NCBI GenBank assembly: GCA_965246915.1
Contig: CBDFGB010000015.1
Span: 1 to 64,000, forward strand
Length of the DNA: 64,000 nucleotides
From: CAVRQM01 sp965246915
GTDB taxonomy: Bacteria; Pseudomonadota; Alphaproteobacteria; Acetobacterales; Acetobacteraceae
Direction: 5' to 3'
Part shown: one piece after another, positions 34,081-43,492 of the stretch
Layout: the number at the start of each line of letters is the position of its first letter
Position numbering within the stretch: the stretch's first letter is position 1
Notes under the pieces: model-generated
What the model saw: the letters and a program-made list of their open reading frames with translations, nothing else
Database searches by the model: none
What the model was told of the DNA's origin: nothing
Made by a program: the position numbers and the translations under genes

Positions 34081-34799
34081 TGCGCCGCCCCGAGATACGC
34101 CTCTCGGACTGCCGGATCCGTCCGCAATACAGCCGCATCCCCGCTTGCCGCGATGCGGCCGTTCTCCAGCACGTAACCGATATCGGCGACCTCCAGGGCG
34201 GCCGCGGCGAATTGCTCCACCAGTAGCATGGTGATCCGCTCCGCTTTCAGCCGCCGGATCGTCGTGAACACGTCCTCGACCAGCTTTGGAGCCAGGCCCA
34301 TGCTCGGCTCGTCCAACAGCAGCATCGCCGGATTCAACATCAGCGCGCGCGCCATCGCCAGCATCTGCTGCTCACCGCCCGACAGCGTGCCGGCATACTG
34401 CGCGCGTCGCTCCGCGAGACGGGGGAACAACTCATACATCCGCTCCCGATCGCGCTTGACGTCGCCACGCGGCCGGCTGCCGGTCAGCCGGGGGAACGCG
34501 CCCAGCAGCAAATTGTCGGCCACCGGCAACGTGGGGAAAACCCGCCGTCCCTCCGGTGAATGCGCGACGCCGAGCCGAGTAATCTGGTAGTTCGCGAGGC
34601 CCGCCAGATCCACGCCGTCCAGCATGATCGTCCCGGCGGTGGGCCGGATCATCCCCGACAGCGCCCGCAACGTCGTGGTCTTGCCTGCCCCGTTGGCGCC
34701 GATCAGCGTCACAAGCCGCCCGTCCGGCACGCTTAGCGAAATACCCTGCAGCACCTGCACCTTGCCATAGCCGGCGATCAGCCCCTCGACCTGCAGCAT
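34077..34799 (-). CDS. livF: Branched-chain-amino-acid-type ABC transporter ATPase
   Basis: A 240-residue ABC ATPase with Walker A GANGAGKTT, signature LSGGEQQMLAMARAL and Walker B MLLLDEPSMGLAP. The N-terminus LQVEGLIAGYGKVQVLQGISL is typical of LivF. It starts 2 bases before the end of the fused livM-livG gene region (stop 34802) and pairs with the LivG domain to energise uptake of branched-chain amino acids or related amides. Confidence 0.95.
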   Translation of the reverse strand: MLQVEGLIAGYGKVQVLQGISLSVPDGRLVTLIGANGAGKTTTLRALSGMIRPTAGTIMLDGVDLAGLANYQITRLGVAHSPEGRRVFPTLPVADNLLLGAFPRLTGSRPRGDVKRDRERMYELFPRLAERRAQYAGTLSGGEQQMLAMARALMLNPAMLLLDEPSMGLAPKLVEDVFTTIRRLKAERITMLLVEQFAAAALEVADIGYVLENGRIAASGDAAVLRTDPAVREAYLGAAH

Positions 34800-34801
34800 G
34801 C

Positions 34802-36781
34802 TCAGGCGATCGCGACTTCGGCGTGGCTGCCGCCGAGATAGGCGGCCAGGACCCGCTCATCGCGCTGGACCTGCGCGGGCGTACCCTCGGCGATCTTCTG
34901 GCCAAAATCGAGCACTGTCACCGTGTCGCACACGCTCATGACGACATCCATATGATGCTCGATCAGGATCATGGTCACATCGTGTTCCCGGATCTTCCTG
35001 ATGATCGCCATCAACTCCACGATGTCGGGCGCGGTCAGGCCGGCAGCCGGCTCATCCAGCAACAGAAGTTTCGGATCCAGCGCGAGCGCGCGGGCAATCT
35101 CCAGCAGGCGCTGCTTGCCGTACGGCAGGTTGCGCGCCTCCTCATTCGCGAGCCCATCGAGGCCCACGAAACGCAACAGGCTCGCCGCCCGCAGGCGGGC
35201 CTCGGCCTCCTCGCGCCGCTCGCGGCCGCTGCGGATGGCGACATCGACGACACTTCCCGAGAAGCCATGATGCAAGCCGACCAGGATATTCTCCAGAAGC
35301 GAAAGCTCACCGAACAGCTGCACGTTCTGGAAGGTTCTCGCGATGCCACGCGCCGCGATGCCTGAAGGGGTTTGGCCGCCGATTTCTCGCCCCTCGAACA
35401 CGATCTTCCCGGCCGTGGGCGTGTAGATGCCTGTCAGCACGTTCATCGTCGTGCTCTTGCCAGAGCCATTCGGCCCGATCAGCCCATGCACCGTACCGGG
35501 ACGCACGGAGATGTCGATGTTGTCCAGCGCTTTCAGCCCGCCGAACTGCATGGTGACACCGCTGATCTCCAGCAGCGCGCGGCCCGCCTCCATGCTAGGC
35601 GCGGTCGCGGCCCAGGCATGCGCCTCGTCACCTCGCTCGGCCAGCGGAACGCGTTTGCGAACCAGCGAGGCTGCGGTCCTCCGCACGAATCCGAAGATGC
35701 CGTCCGGCAGGTAGTAGACGACGAACAGGATCATCATCCCGAACACCGTGAGCTTGTAGTCGGTGATCGAGTTCAGCAGCATCGCGAACACGAAAAACGC
35801 GAGGCACAGCGCCACCGGAATCGCGACCCTAGTCCTCTCCTCCGGGGCGCGGACCATCCGCCAGCCGCCAATCGCCACCGCAAGGACCGCGATGATCCCC
35901 GCGACGATGCGAAACAGCGAGATGTCCGCTAGCAGGTTGGGCAGCAGAACGACGATGGCGGCACCGAGGATCGGCCCGGTGCGCGACTTGCGCCCGCCCA
36001 TCGTGACGGCCAGCAGGAACAGGATCGACAGGTCGAAATCAAAATTGTTAGGCGCGATATACAGCTCGGAGTACGCGAACAGCACGCCCGCCAGCCCGGC
36101 AAACCCGGCGCTGATGGTAAACGCCAGGACCTTCGTGCGATACACCGATACGCCCATGCAGTCGCAGGCGATCGGGCTGTCGCGCAACGCCTCGAATGCA
36201 CGACCGAAGCGCGAGGCCAGCAACCGGCCGATCACCAGCAGCGTCAGCAGCAGCGCGGCGAGGACGACATAATAGTATTGGACGTCGGCCATCCGTTTGG
36301 CGGTCATCTTGAAGATCGGCAGCATGTCGGCCCACGGCCGCCAATCGACGATGACCGGACGTTTGAACGCGATGCCGAGCGGCCCATTGGTCAAAAACGT
36401 CATCTCGTTGATGAGGATCTGGACGATCGTGCCAAACGCCAGTGTCACCATCGCCAGATAGGGTCCGGTGACCTGCAGCGCCGGCAACGCCAGCACCGCG
36501 CCGAAACCGGCTGCAACGAGAATACCAGGGATCAGCGCCCACCAGAACCCGATCCCGAACTGGAACAGCAGCACCCCGGCCGTATACGCGCCGATGCCGA
36601 ACAAGGCCGAATGACCGATCGAGACCTCGCCAGTGTAGCCGAACACCACGTCGAGTCCAAGTGTGACGATCGAGAAGAGGAAGATAACGACAAGCAGATG
36701 TAGATAGTATGGACTGGTCATGACGAACGGACAGGCGATCAGGACCGCGATCGCCAGAGTTTTCAGGGCGGGTTTTAACAT
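34802..36781 (-). CDS. livMG: Fused permease-ATPase of branched-chain-amino-acid-type transporter (LivM-LivG)
   Basis: A 659-residue fusion. Residues about 1-370 are LivM: roughly ten membrane segments with GYTGEVSIGHSALFGIGAYTAG and the coupling part FEALRDSPIACDCMGVSVYR. A linker (about 375-405) leads into a LivG ATPase with Walker A GPNGSGKST, IARTFQNVQLFGELSLLEN, signature-like NLPYGKQRLLEIARAL and Walker B LLLLDEPAAGLTAPD. The frame is uninterrupted, so the fusion is genuine in this sequence. Separate genes are the usual arrangement. Confidence 0.94.
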   Translation of the reverse strand: MLKPALKTLAIAVLIACPFVMTSPYYLHLLVVIFLFSIVTLGLDVVFGYTGEVSIGHSALFGIGAYTAGVLLFQFGIGFWWALIPGILVAAGFGAVLALPALQVTGPYLAMVTLAFGTIVQILINEMTFLTNGPLGIAFKRPVIVDWRPWADMLPIFKMTAKRMADVQYYYVVLAALLLTLLVIGRLLASRFGRAFEALRDSPIACDCMGVSVYRTKVLAFTISAGFAGLAGVLFAYSELYIAPNNFDFDLSILFLLAVTMGGRKSRTGPILGAAIVVLLPNLLADISLFRIVAGIIAVLAVAIGGWRMVRAPEERTRVAIPVALCLAFFVFAMLLNSITDYKLTVFGMMILFVVYYLPDGIFGFVRRTAASLVRKRVPLAERGDEAHAWAATAPSMEAGRALLEISGVTMQFGGLKALDNIDISVRPGTVHGLIGPNGSGKSTTMNVLTGIYTPTAGKIVFEGREIGGQTPSGIAARGIARTFQNVQLFGELSLLENILVGLHHGFSGSVVDVAIRSGRERREEAEARLRAASLLRFVGLDGLANEEARNLPYGKQRLLEIARALALDPKLLLLDEPAAGLTAPDIVELMAIIRKIREHDVTMILIEHHMDVVMSVCDTVTVLDFGQKIAEGTPAQVQRDERVLAAYLGGSHAEVAIA

Positions 36782-36852
36782 TTCATCGTTACCGAGATGA
36801 ACCTAGGAGAAGCGGTGCCCTGCCGTTGGTGCGCGCCGCGTTCACACTCACT

Positions 36853-37725
36853 CTAAACCTTCCTGATCGCCGCGCGGCCGAACAGGCCCTGTGGCCGGAA
36901 GGATAGAACGAGCAGCAGCAGCACCAGACCCGGCACGTCCTTGTAACCCGTGGAGATGTAGAACCCGGTCAGGTTCTCGGTGATGCCAAGGATCAATCCA
37001 CCGACGACGACGCCGAACCCGCTCGAAAGGCCGCCGATGATCGCCACTGCAAAGGCTTTCAGCCCCAATGCAAGGCCCATAGCGGGGCCGGTCAGCGTAA
37101 CCGGCGCGATCAGCACGCCCGCGAAGGCCGCTGCCATCGACGACAGCGCATAGGAGAAGGTGATGACCAGCGACGTGTTGATCCCCATCAATCCAGCCGC
37201 GTCGCGGTCGTTGGCGGTCGCGACCACGGCCTTGCCGTAGATCGAACGGCGGTTAAAGACCTCGACTGCCAGCATCATCGCCAGGGCGCCCACGACGATT
37301 GCGATTTCCATCGGAAGGACGCGGACCGCGCCGAATTCCAATGGCGTTTCCGGCAGGGGGGACGGAAACCGAAGCGCGTCGCGGCCCCAAATGTTCTCGG
37401 CGAGATTCTTGAAGATGATGCCAAGCGCGATCGTCGCCATGATCCACCCGGCCTCGGATTTCGTCTTGATGGCCTGGCGCACGCCAAGGCGTTCGACCAC
37501 CGCGCCCTGCAGCAGCCCGAACGCCAGGATGATCGGCAGCATCAACACATAGCCGGTGAAGCCGACGACCGACCAGCCGACGAGGGAGCCGAGCATGAGC
37601 GCCTCCCCCTGGCCAAAGTTCAGCGTCTTCGATGTGGCGAAGGTCAACTGATAACCGAACGCGATCACGCCGTAGATCATGCCGACAGCGATACCGCTGA
37701 CGATAAGCTGGGCGAGGATCTCCAT
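36853..37725 (-). CDS. livH: Branched-chain-amino-acid-type ABC transporter permease
   Basis: A 290-residue inner-membrane protein with about eight hydrophobic segments and the LivH signature KTLNFGQGEALMLGSLVGWS. The coupling region is ATANDRDAAGLMGINTSLVI, and the C-terminal part GLILGITENLTGFYISTGYKDV is also typical. It lies between livK and the livM-livG fusion, 71 bases before the latter. Confidence 0.94.
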   Translation of the reverse strand: MEILAQLIVSGIAVGMIYGVIAFGYQLTFATSKTLNFGQGEALMLGSLVGWSVVGFTGYVLMLPIILAFGLLQGAVVERLGVRQAIKTKSEAGWIMATIALGIIFKNLAENIWGRDALRFPSPLPETPLEFGAVRVLPMEIAIVVGALAMMLAVEVFNRRSIYGKAVVATANDRDAAGLMGINTSLVITFSYALSSMAAAFAGVLIAPVTLTGPAMGLALGLKAFAVAIIGGLSSGFGVVVGGLILGITENLTGFYISTGYKDVPGLVLLLLVLSFRPQGLFGRAAIRKV

Positions 37726-37755
37726 GGTCTAGGCGACTCCGGGCGCGACCGACGA

Positions 37756-38979
37756 TCAGGCTTTGGGCTTCACCCGCACCGCATTGTCGCCCGCGAGATC
37801 GTCGGGATGCGCGGGTGCCACCCGCCCGTCCTTCACGACGCCGAAGACCGGAATGTTCGAACTGATGGCCTCGTGGTCGGTCGCGCTGAACGGCTTGTCG
37901 TAGGTCGTCACGACACCCTCGACCTTCTTCTCCAGGTTCTCCAGCGCCTCGCGAACTTTTGGCCCCTCCGTCGTGCCGGCCTGTTCCATCGCGGCGGCCA
38001 GCAGATAGACGCTGTCATAGCCCTGCGCGGCGGAAACCGGGCTGGTCATCCGGTCGATCTTGTAGGCAGCCTGGAAAGCCTCGATGAACGCTTTCCGTTT
38101 CGGAGTCGTCGGCAGCTGGATGAAGGTCTGCGGCATCATCGCGCCGTTGCCGTTCGGCCCGGCGTTGTCGATGAAGCTCGACATCGACAACGCCCAGCTA
38201 CCAATCATCGGAACTTTCCACCCAATTTTGGCCATGCCGTTGGCGACCTGCGCCAGTTCGGGGCCTAGGGCGTATGTCAGCACGACATCCGCCCCGGCCT
38301 GCTTGGCGCGTAGCAACTGCGCCGTCATGTCAGTATCGCCGATGTTGAATTTTTCCTCCGCGACAGGCTTCGTCCCGAGCGTGGCAAGCGCCTTCTGCAG
38401 GTCCTTTAGCCCGAGTTGCCCATAATTGGTGCTGTCGGCGAAGATCGCCGGAGCTTTAAAGCCCTGCCGCTTGATCGCCTCCTCGGCAATCATCACCGAC
38501 TGGATCGAATCCGCCGCCGCGTTGCGGAAGACATAGTTGGCCTCGTGGTCGGGCGCGAGGAACTGCTTCGTCACGATCGTTCCGGTGGCGACGTTGTCGA
38601 TGACCGGGATTTCGGCCTCCTGGTAGAAGCGCTGACTGGCCAGCGCGACGCCGGTGTTGGCGTAGCCGACAGTGGCGACCACGCCCTCTTTGTTGATCAG
38701 CTCCTGCGCCACCTGCACGCCGATCTCGTTCTTGGCCTGATCATCCCGCTCGACCACCACCAGCGGGCGGCCAAGCACCCCGCCGGCTTTGTTGATCTCG
38801 GTGACCGCGAGCTTCACGCCGTCGCGCATCGAGACGCCCATCGACGCGGAGCCGCCGGTGAACGGACCACTCAGGCCGATCTTGATCGGATCGGCGGCAA
38901 TGGCCCGGGTTGAGAGGGACGTGGACGCCAGGGCAGTGGTTGCGACCAGCGCGAGCAGGACGCGGCGGGCGATTTTCAT
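37756..38979 (-). CDS. livK: Branched-chain-amino-acid-type periplasmic binding protein
   Basis: A 407-residue solute-binding protein. The signal peptide is MKIARRVLLALVATTALAST plus SLSTRAIAA; the mature part starts DPIKIGLSGPFTGGSASMG, then GVKLAVTEINKAGGVLGRPL, as in Peripla_BP_6 proteins. It captures substrate for LivHMGF. ATG 38979 follows GGAGGAAAC. The ligand, an amino acid or an amide, is not evident. First gene of the liv operon. Confidence 0.93.
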   Translation of the reverse strand: MKIARRVLLALVATTALASTSLSTRAIAADPIKIGLSGPFTGGSASMGVSMRDGVKLAVTEINKAGGVLGRPLVVVERDDQAKNEIGVQVAQELINKEGVVATVGYANTGVALASQRFYQEAEIPVIDNVATGTIVTKQFLAPDHEANYVFRNAAADSIQSVMIAEEAIKRQGFKAPAIFADSTNYGQLGLKDLQKALATLGTKPVAEEKFNIGDTDMTAQLLRAKQAGADVVLTYALGPELAQVANGMAKIGWKVPMIGSWALSMSSFIDNAGPNGNGAMMPQTFIQLPTTPKRKAFIEAFQAAYKIDRMTSPVSAAQGYDSVYLLAAAMEQAGTTEGPKVREALENLEKKVEGVVTTYDKPFSATDHEAISSNIPVFGVVKDGRVAPAHPDDLAGDNAVRVKPKA

Positions 38980-39074
38980 GATTGTTTCCTCCGTGAGGGC
39001 AGTCTTGGGCAGAAATCGACCAGCGCCGCAACCTACGGCCAAACTCGGTGCGCGTCAGCCTATTGTCACGAAAC

Positions 39075-40925
39075 TCATGGGATCCGCGCCTCGGCCTGCC
39101 TACGGGTCAGCTCGAGCGTCGCGCGTGCGTCGTCGAGCGGCGCATACAGCAACTCCTCAAGGCTCGCGATGTCGGCGGGTGTGAAGACGTCGCGCGCGAT
39201 CTCGAGCCGCCGCTCGACCCGCACCCCGGCCGCGTCGCGCCGATATGTCGCAGTGTATTCCCCCGCCGCGTTGCGCAGGGTGACATCGTCGGGCAGCCGC
39301 GTGACGACGATGCCGGGCGGCAGCGCGATGTCCGTAACCCACGAATCCCGCAAAACGCCGACCAGCATGGGGTGCCGGCGCGCTCCCGCCGACAAGTAGC
39401 GCCGCAGCCGCGACGGCGAATCAAGGTCCAGGCCTACTGGCACCGGCAGCGTTGCCACCCCGTCGCGAAACACCGCTGCATGCGGGCTGTGCCACGTTCC
39501 GACCACGTCGAAATCGCGTCCCAGGTCGCGTGGATCGCTAGTACGGAACTCGCCGAAGCCACCCTCCGGCGTAGCGCTGAGAAACCGCTCGGCAAGATCA
39601 CGCGTGGAGCTGGCCCGGGCGACCATCGCGCGCACACCGCTCTCCAGGCTCGGCGACATGCGGAATGTCGCGCTGCCGTGCAGAGTTCCGTCCCGCTCGA
39701 CCGCCAATGATTGATCCATCGCATACGCATTGTCCTGCGGTCGCGCCACCGGCGTGCGGGTCAGCCGGCCGGCCGGCCCGGCGATCACCGCGGCCTTGCC
39801 AGATAGGCCGCGGTCCAGGCTGTCGAAGCGCGCATAGGGATCCGTCGGGTTGACGAACCGATCGAGTGCCGGAAGATAGGCGATTGCGTGGTTGAAAGCA
39901 TGCGGCAGCCACAATGGCGGGTCGACGGTGCGATCGCCCCAGTCCACCAGGGCCGCCTCCACCTTCAGTCCGCGCGCGGCCAGCAAGGCCTGCATCAAGA
40001 CCACGTGGTCCTTGCAATCCCCATAGCCAGCACGCAGCACCTCGGAGGCTGGATGTGGCACCCAGGAATCATTCGGATCGAGATAAACCGCGACGTAGCG
40101 GATATTCCGCGTCACCCAATCATAGATGGCCCGGGCAAGCGCCTCGCCTTCCAAATTGCCCGCGAGACGGGCGGCGAGCGCCGAAATCTCAGGGGTCACC
40201 TCCGTCTTCGGCAGGCTTGCCCGCCAGTAGATCGAGCCCAACGCAGCGGGACCCGATAACGTCGTGGCCAGGAAAAGCGGCTGGAAATCGGCAGTCGCAA
40301 CGGTGTCGCGCTCAGCCTCTTCCGCCTGCGTATTGGCGATGCGCGCCTCGATGCGTCGCGCTCCGTCGGGGTCGCGCTCGTCGCTGACGTCGAACCCGCG
40401 GCTGCGCCAGGCGAGCGGCAGATTCGACGGCAGATGCAACGAGATTGTGGCCAGGCCGGTGGCGGTGTCGAGCGGCGGCTCGCTCCAGACGTTGAAACCC
40501 ATCAGGGGCGGCGTCTTCTGCGTTAGTCGCCAGCGCACATGTGTCCGGCTGCCTGGCCGCAGCTGCGGGTAGAGCAGCGTCGTGGTCAACGAGGCGGTGA
40601 AGCCCGGCGCGCCCTGCGCCGCCTCGCTCGGGCGGGTGAACCGGCCGGCGTCGCCGACCACGATGCGGGTGCCATCCGGCTGGTCGACCCAGGCCTCGAG
40701 TACCTCGAGCGTTTGGGCCTCCGGATTAAAGGATTTGGTGCTCCGGTCGCGATCATGAATGCCGCGTGCGGTCAGCAGCGTGGTGTCGACGGCGGTGGTC
40801 TCGATATAGGTGAGATCGCGACTTACCTCGTACCGCCGGTCAAGCCGATCAAGGCGCGCGTGGGTGATGGAATCTGCGTGTGCGGCGGACGCCGCAAGGC
40901 AGCCAAGAAGCACCCAACGGATCAT
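39075..40925 (-). CDS. Exported DUF3857/transglutaminase-like protein
   Basis: A 616-residue protein with a signal peptide (MIRWVLLGCLAASAAHA), an N-terminal DUF3857 beta-domain (about 25-220), and a transglutaminase-like core with Cys304 in GYGDCKDH, preceded by YDWVTRNIRYVAVYLDP. The catalytic His is likely in LWLPHAFNHAIAYLP (approximately 340) and the Asp nearby in RFVNPTDPYA. The C-terminal part is beta-rich (DUF2569- or DUF3858-like). The family is thought to cleave or crosslink peptides in the envelope. ATG 40925 follows GGGAGGC. Confidence 0.85.
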   Translation of the reverse strand: MIRWVLLGCLAASAAHADSITHARLDRLDRRYEVSRDLTYIETTAVDTTLLTARGIHDRDRSTKSFNPEAQTLEVLEAWVDQPDGTRIVVGDAGRFTRPSEAAQGAPGFTASLTTTLLYPQLRPGSRTHVRWRLTQKTPPLMGFNVWSEPPLDTATGLATISLHLPSNLPLAWRSRGFDVSDERDPDGARRIEARIANTQAEEAERDTVATADFQPLFLATTLSGPAALGSIYWRASLPKTEVTPEISALAARLAGNLEGEALARAIYDWVTRNIRYVAVYLDPNDSWVPHPASEVLRAGYGDCKDHVVLMQALLAARGLKVEAALVDWGDRTVDPPLWLPHAFNHAIAYLPALDRFVNPTDPYARFDSLDRGLSGKAAVIAGPAGRLTRTPVARPQDNAYAMDQSLAVERDGTLHGSATFRMSPSLESGVRAMVARASSTRDLAERFLSATPEGGFGEFRTSDPRDLGRDFDVVGTWHSPHAAVFRDGVATLPVPVGLDLDSPSRLRRYLSAGARRHPMLVGVLRDSWVTDIALPPGIVVTRLPDDVTLRNAAGEYTATYRRDAAGVRVERRLEIARDVFTPADIASLEELLYAPLDDARATLELTRRQAEARIP

Positions 40926-40991
40926 CGAACGCCGCCTCCCGCGCATCCCAGCCATGAGGATGGCGCAGGATCGGGGCGACGTGAAGCAGGA

Positions 40992-41291
40992 TCAGGTCGC
41001 TGCGGCCGCTTTCTTCTGGGCGCGCAGAAGACGGCGCTTCATCGTCAACGCCGCCTGCGGCAGTTTGCGGCTGGGCGTTCCAAGCAGGAAGGCATCGATC
41101 CCGCCATTGTGCTCGACCGTACGGATCGCCCGGGTCGAAAGACGCATATGCACGCTACTTCCGAGCACGTCGGACAGCATCGACGTGTGCTGGAGGTTGG
41201 GCAAAAAGCGGCGGCGGGTCTTGTTGTTCGCGTGGCTGACGTTGTTGCCCGTCAGAACGCTTTTCCCGGAGATTTCGCAGCGGCGCGACAT
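40992..41291 (-). CDS. rpmB: 50S ribosomal protein L28
   Basis: A 99-residue protein. MSRRCEISGKSVLTGNNVSHANNKTRRR gives the family start (cited in part: SRRCEISGKSVLTGNNVSH), followed by FLPNLQ, SVHMRLSTRAIRTVEHNGG and a C-terminal Lys/Ala tail. It stabilises the 50S subunit. The longer open frame reaching to 41906 is not coding upstream of 41291. L33, often adjacent in other bacteria, is absent here. Confidence 0.96.
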   Translation of the reverse strand: MSRRCEISGKSVLTGNNVSHANNKTRRRFLPNLQHTSMLSDVLGSSVHMRLSTRAIRTVEHNGGIDAFLLGTPSRKLPQAALTMKRRLLRAQKKAAAAT

Positions 41292-41418
41292 GATCGTGTT
41301 CCCGTGGCCAGTACGCGCGGACGCGCGCAGGCTGGCGATATGAAGGCGCGGTCTATGGCGGAGCAGGGCATCGGGGTCAAGGTCTGCGGCACCACGCTCT
41401 CGCGGCGTGCCTGTCGGG

Positions 41419-42222
41419 TCACGGACCGGCGGTCGCGCGCGCCGCGATGCGTCGGTCTTGAGGCCTGGTCTTTCCGCCGCAATTCGCGACCTTCGGCTCC
41501 TTGACCAGCAGCAACCCGATGGCTGCGGCCACCTCGCAGGAGTTGGGCTTGCGATAGCCTGGTCCCCTGGGCTGGCGGTTGAGCTGGATGCGCAACACCC
41601 CGCCGCCGGCCAGCGGCACGCCCATGACGCCAACGGCGCGGAGCCGCGCGGCCAGCGGACCCGGCGGAAGACCCGCGAGGATCCCCTCCCCCAAGGCTGC
41701 GACCCGCGTGCGATACTGATATGCGAGCTCAGGCGTGTGCGAGTGATACCATCCCACCGCGACCGACCAGTCCCGCCCGGCCTCGTCGTAAAGAGAACGT
41801 AAGTAGCGGGCGGCGTATCGGGCGTTGGCCCAGGGGTCGAACGCCTCGTCCAAACCTGGAAACGCCCGGCTGTGATACTGGAGGTTAACTTGCAGGCAGC
41901 CGGCATCGAGGAACTTCACGCCTCGCTTTGGCGCGCCCGCCGCCCAGGCGACTGCCTCGGCCTTGGTCTCGAACGCATAGCCGACTCGATCGGCGTTGAT
42001 CGTCCACGGCCATGGCCGCCAGACCGCGTCGCCGGCCACGAAGCGGCCGCTTTCGACCTGCGCCAGCCGGCCCATCAGCCCGTCGAGAATCCCCTCTAGC
42101 ACGCCGGCCCCATGCGCGGCGCGGAGGCAAAGGGCGGTGGGCGAGCCATCCGGTGGCACGACCTGACGGCCCGCGGCAAGGCCGGGTGCCAGTGCGACCC
42201 ACAGCGCGATCACGATACGCAT
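41419..42222 (-). CDS. Lytic transglycosylase, SLT-type
   Basis: A 267-residue protein with an N-terminal signal (MRIVIALWVALAPGLAAG) and an SLT-like domain. The catalytic Glu is E57 in AQVESGRF, and LQVNLQYH, AFDPWANARYAARYLRSLY and DWSVAVGWYHSH follow the family pattern. It cleaves peptidoglycan between MurNAc and GlcNAc. The C-terminal 90 residues are Arg/Gly-rich and not conserved-looking. It sits directly downstream of rnd (stop at 42223), so the genes are effectively adjacent. Confidence 0.87.
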   Translation of the reverse strand: MRIVIALWVALAPGLAAGRQVVPPDGSPTALCLRAAHGAGVLEGILDGLMGRLAQVESGRFVAGDAVWRPWPWTINADRVGYAFETKAEAVAWAAGAPKRGVKFLDAGCLQVNLQYHSRAFPGLDEAFDPWANARYAARYLRSLYDEAGRDWSVAVGWYHSHTPELAYQYRTRVAALGEGILAGLPPGPLAARLRAVGVMGVPLAGGGVLRIQLNRQPRGPGYRKPNSCEVAAAIGLLLVKEPKVANCGGKTRPQDRRIAARATAGP

Positions 42223-43404
42223 TCAAACCGGGATCAGCCGGACCCGCTTGCCGTCCACGCCAAGCGAAAGCCGCCCGGCCTTGAGCGCCGCCGCATCGTG
42301 ACCAAACACCTCGGCGCGCCAGCCGTGGACTGCGGCCACATCTGGCGCATCCTCGGTGGCCAGGCGGTCGATGTCCTCGCTGTCGGCCACCAGCCTGGGC
42401 GCCACGCGATGCCGTTCGCAATTGGCCGCCAGCAGAACTTTCAGCAGCGCCACCAGCGCAGGTGACGCTCGCGCGCTGTCCGGCCGCCCCGGCACATCCG
42501 GTAGGTGCTCGTCGGACTCCTCCCCGGACGCACGGATCACTTCGATCAGCGCCGCCCCCATCTTGCCCTCGGCGAAACCACGCGTCACCCCGCGCACACG
42601 GGCCAGCGCCTCAGTGGTCCGGGGAGCAGTGGCCGCGAGTTCAAGCAGACTCTCGTCCTTGAGCATCCGCTGGCGCGGGATATTGCTGCGCTGCGCCTCT
42701 CGCTCGCGCCACGCCGCCACCGCGCGCAGCACGCCGAGCAACCTGCGGTTGTTGGTGCGCGGCCGCAGCCGTTCCCACATCGCCTCGGGATTGGCCCGAT
42801 ACGTCGCCGGGTCCGCCAGCGCGGCCATCTCCTCTCCGACCCAGTCGAGCCGCCCTTCCTTCTCCAACCGCGCGAGCAGTGCGGTGTAGACGCCGCGCAG
42901 CCACGTCACATCAGCCGCCGCGTAGGTGAGCTGCGCGGGAGATAGCGGCCGGGCCGACCAGTCGCTGAAACGGTGCGCCTTGTCGATCTGGCCTCCGGTC
43001 AGGGCAGAGACCAGAGAGTCGTAGCCGACCTGATCGCCGAACCCCGCGACCATGGCCGCGACCTGGGTGTCGAACAGCGGCCGGGGCGTGTCACCATAGC
43101 GGAGGACAAAGATCTCGATGTCCTGGCGCGCCGCGTGAAACACTTTCGTCACCGCCTGATCCGCGAACAGGCTGCCGAGCGGCGCGAGGTCCATGCCAGG
43201 TGCGAGCGCATCCACAATCGCCACCTCGGCCGCGCCGGCCAACTGGACGACACACAACTCCGGCCAGTAAGTCCGTTCGCGCATGAATTCAGTATCGACT
43301 GTCACGAACGGTTCATGCCGCATCCGCTCGCAGAAGGCGGCAAGCTCGGCGGACTCGGTCATGAGGACGGGAGGCGGGAAGGTCTCGCGGGTCGGCCGTG
43401 CCAT
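42223..43404 (-). CDS. rnd: Ribonuclease D
   Basis: A 393-residue 3'-5' exoribonuclease that trims tRNA precursors. The DEDDy exonuclease residues are visible as FVTVDTEF (Asp, Glu), VFHAARQDIEIF (Asp) and LTYAAADVTWL (Tyr, Asp). An HRDC-type domain follows (NIPRQRMLKDESLLELA). The N-terminal start at 43404 precedes a short non-conserved stretch; an ATG inside at MTESAELAAF is an alternative. Confidence 0.95.
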   Translation of the reverse strand: MARPTRETFPPPVLMTESAELAAFCERMRHEPFVTVDTEFMRERTYWPELCVVQLAGAAEVAIVDALAPGMDLAPLGSLFADQAVTKVFHAARQDIEIFVLRYGDTPRPLFDTQVAAMVAGFGDQVGYDSLVSALTGGQIDKAHRFSDWSARPLSPAQLTYAAADVTWLRGVYTALLARLEKEGRLDWVGEEMAALADPATYRANPEAMWERLRPRTNNRRLLGVLRAVAAWREREAQRSNIPRQRMLKDESLLELAATAPRTTEALARVRGVTRGFAEGKMGAALIEVIRASGEESDEHLPDVPGRPDSARASPALVALLKVLLAANCERHRVAPRLVADSEDIDRLATEDAPDVAAVHGWRAEVFGHDAAALKAGRLSLGVDGKRVRLIPV

Positions 43405-43492
43405 GGGGTGAGACTACACGGGGCCGCAAAGGGCTGAAAGCGGCGTATCCCGCGACCTGTCCAATGGGGTGAACAGAGAGAGAGGATTGCGC

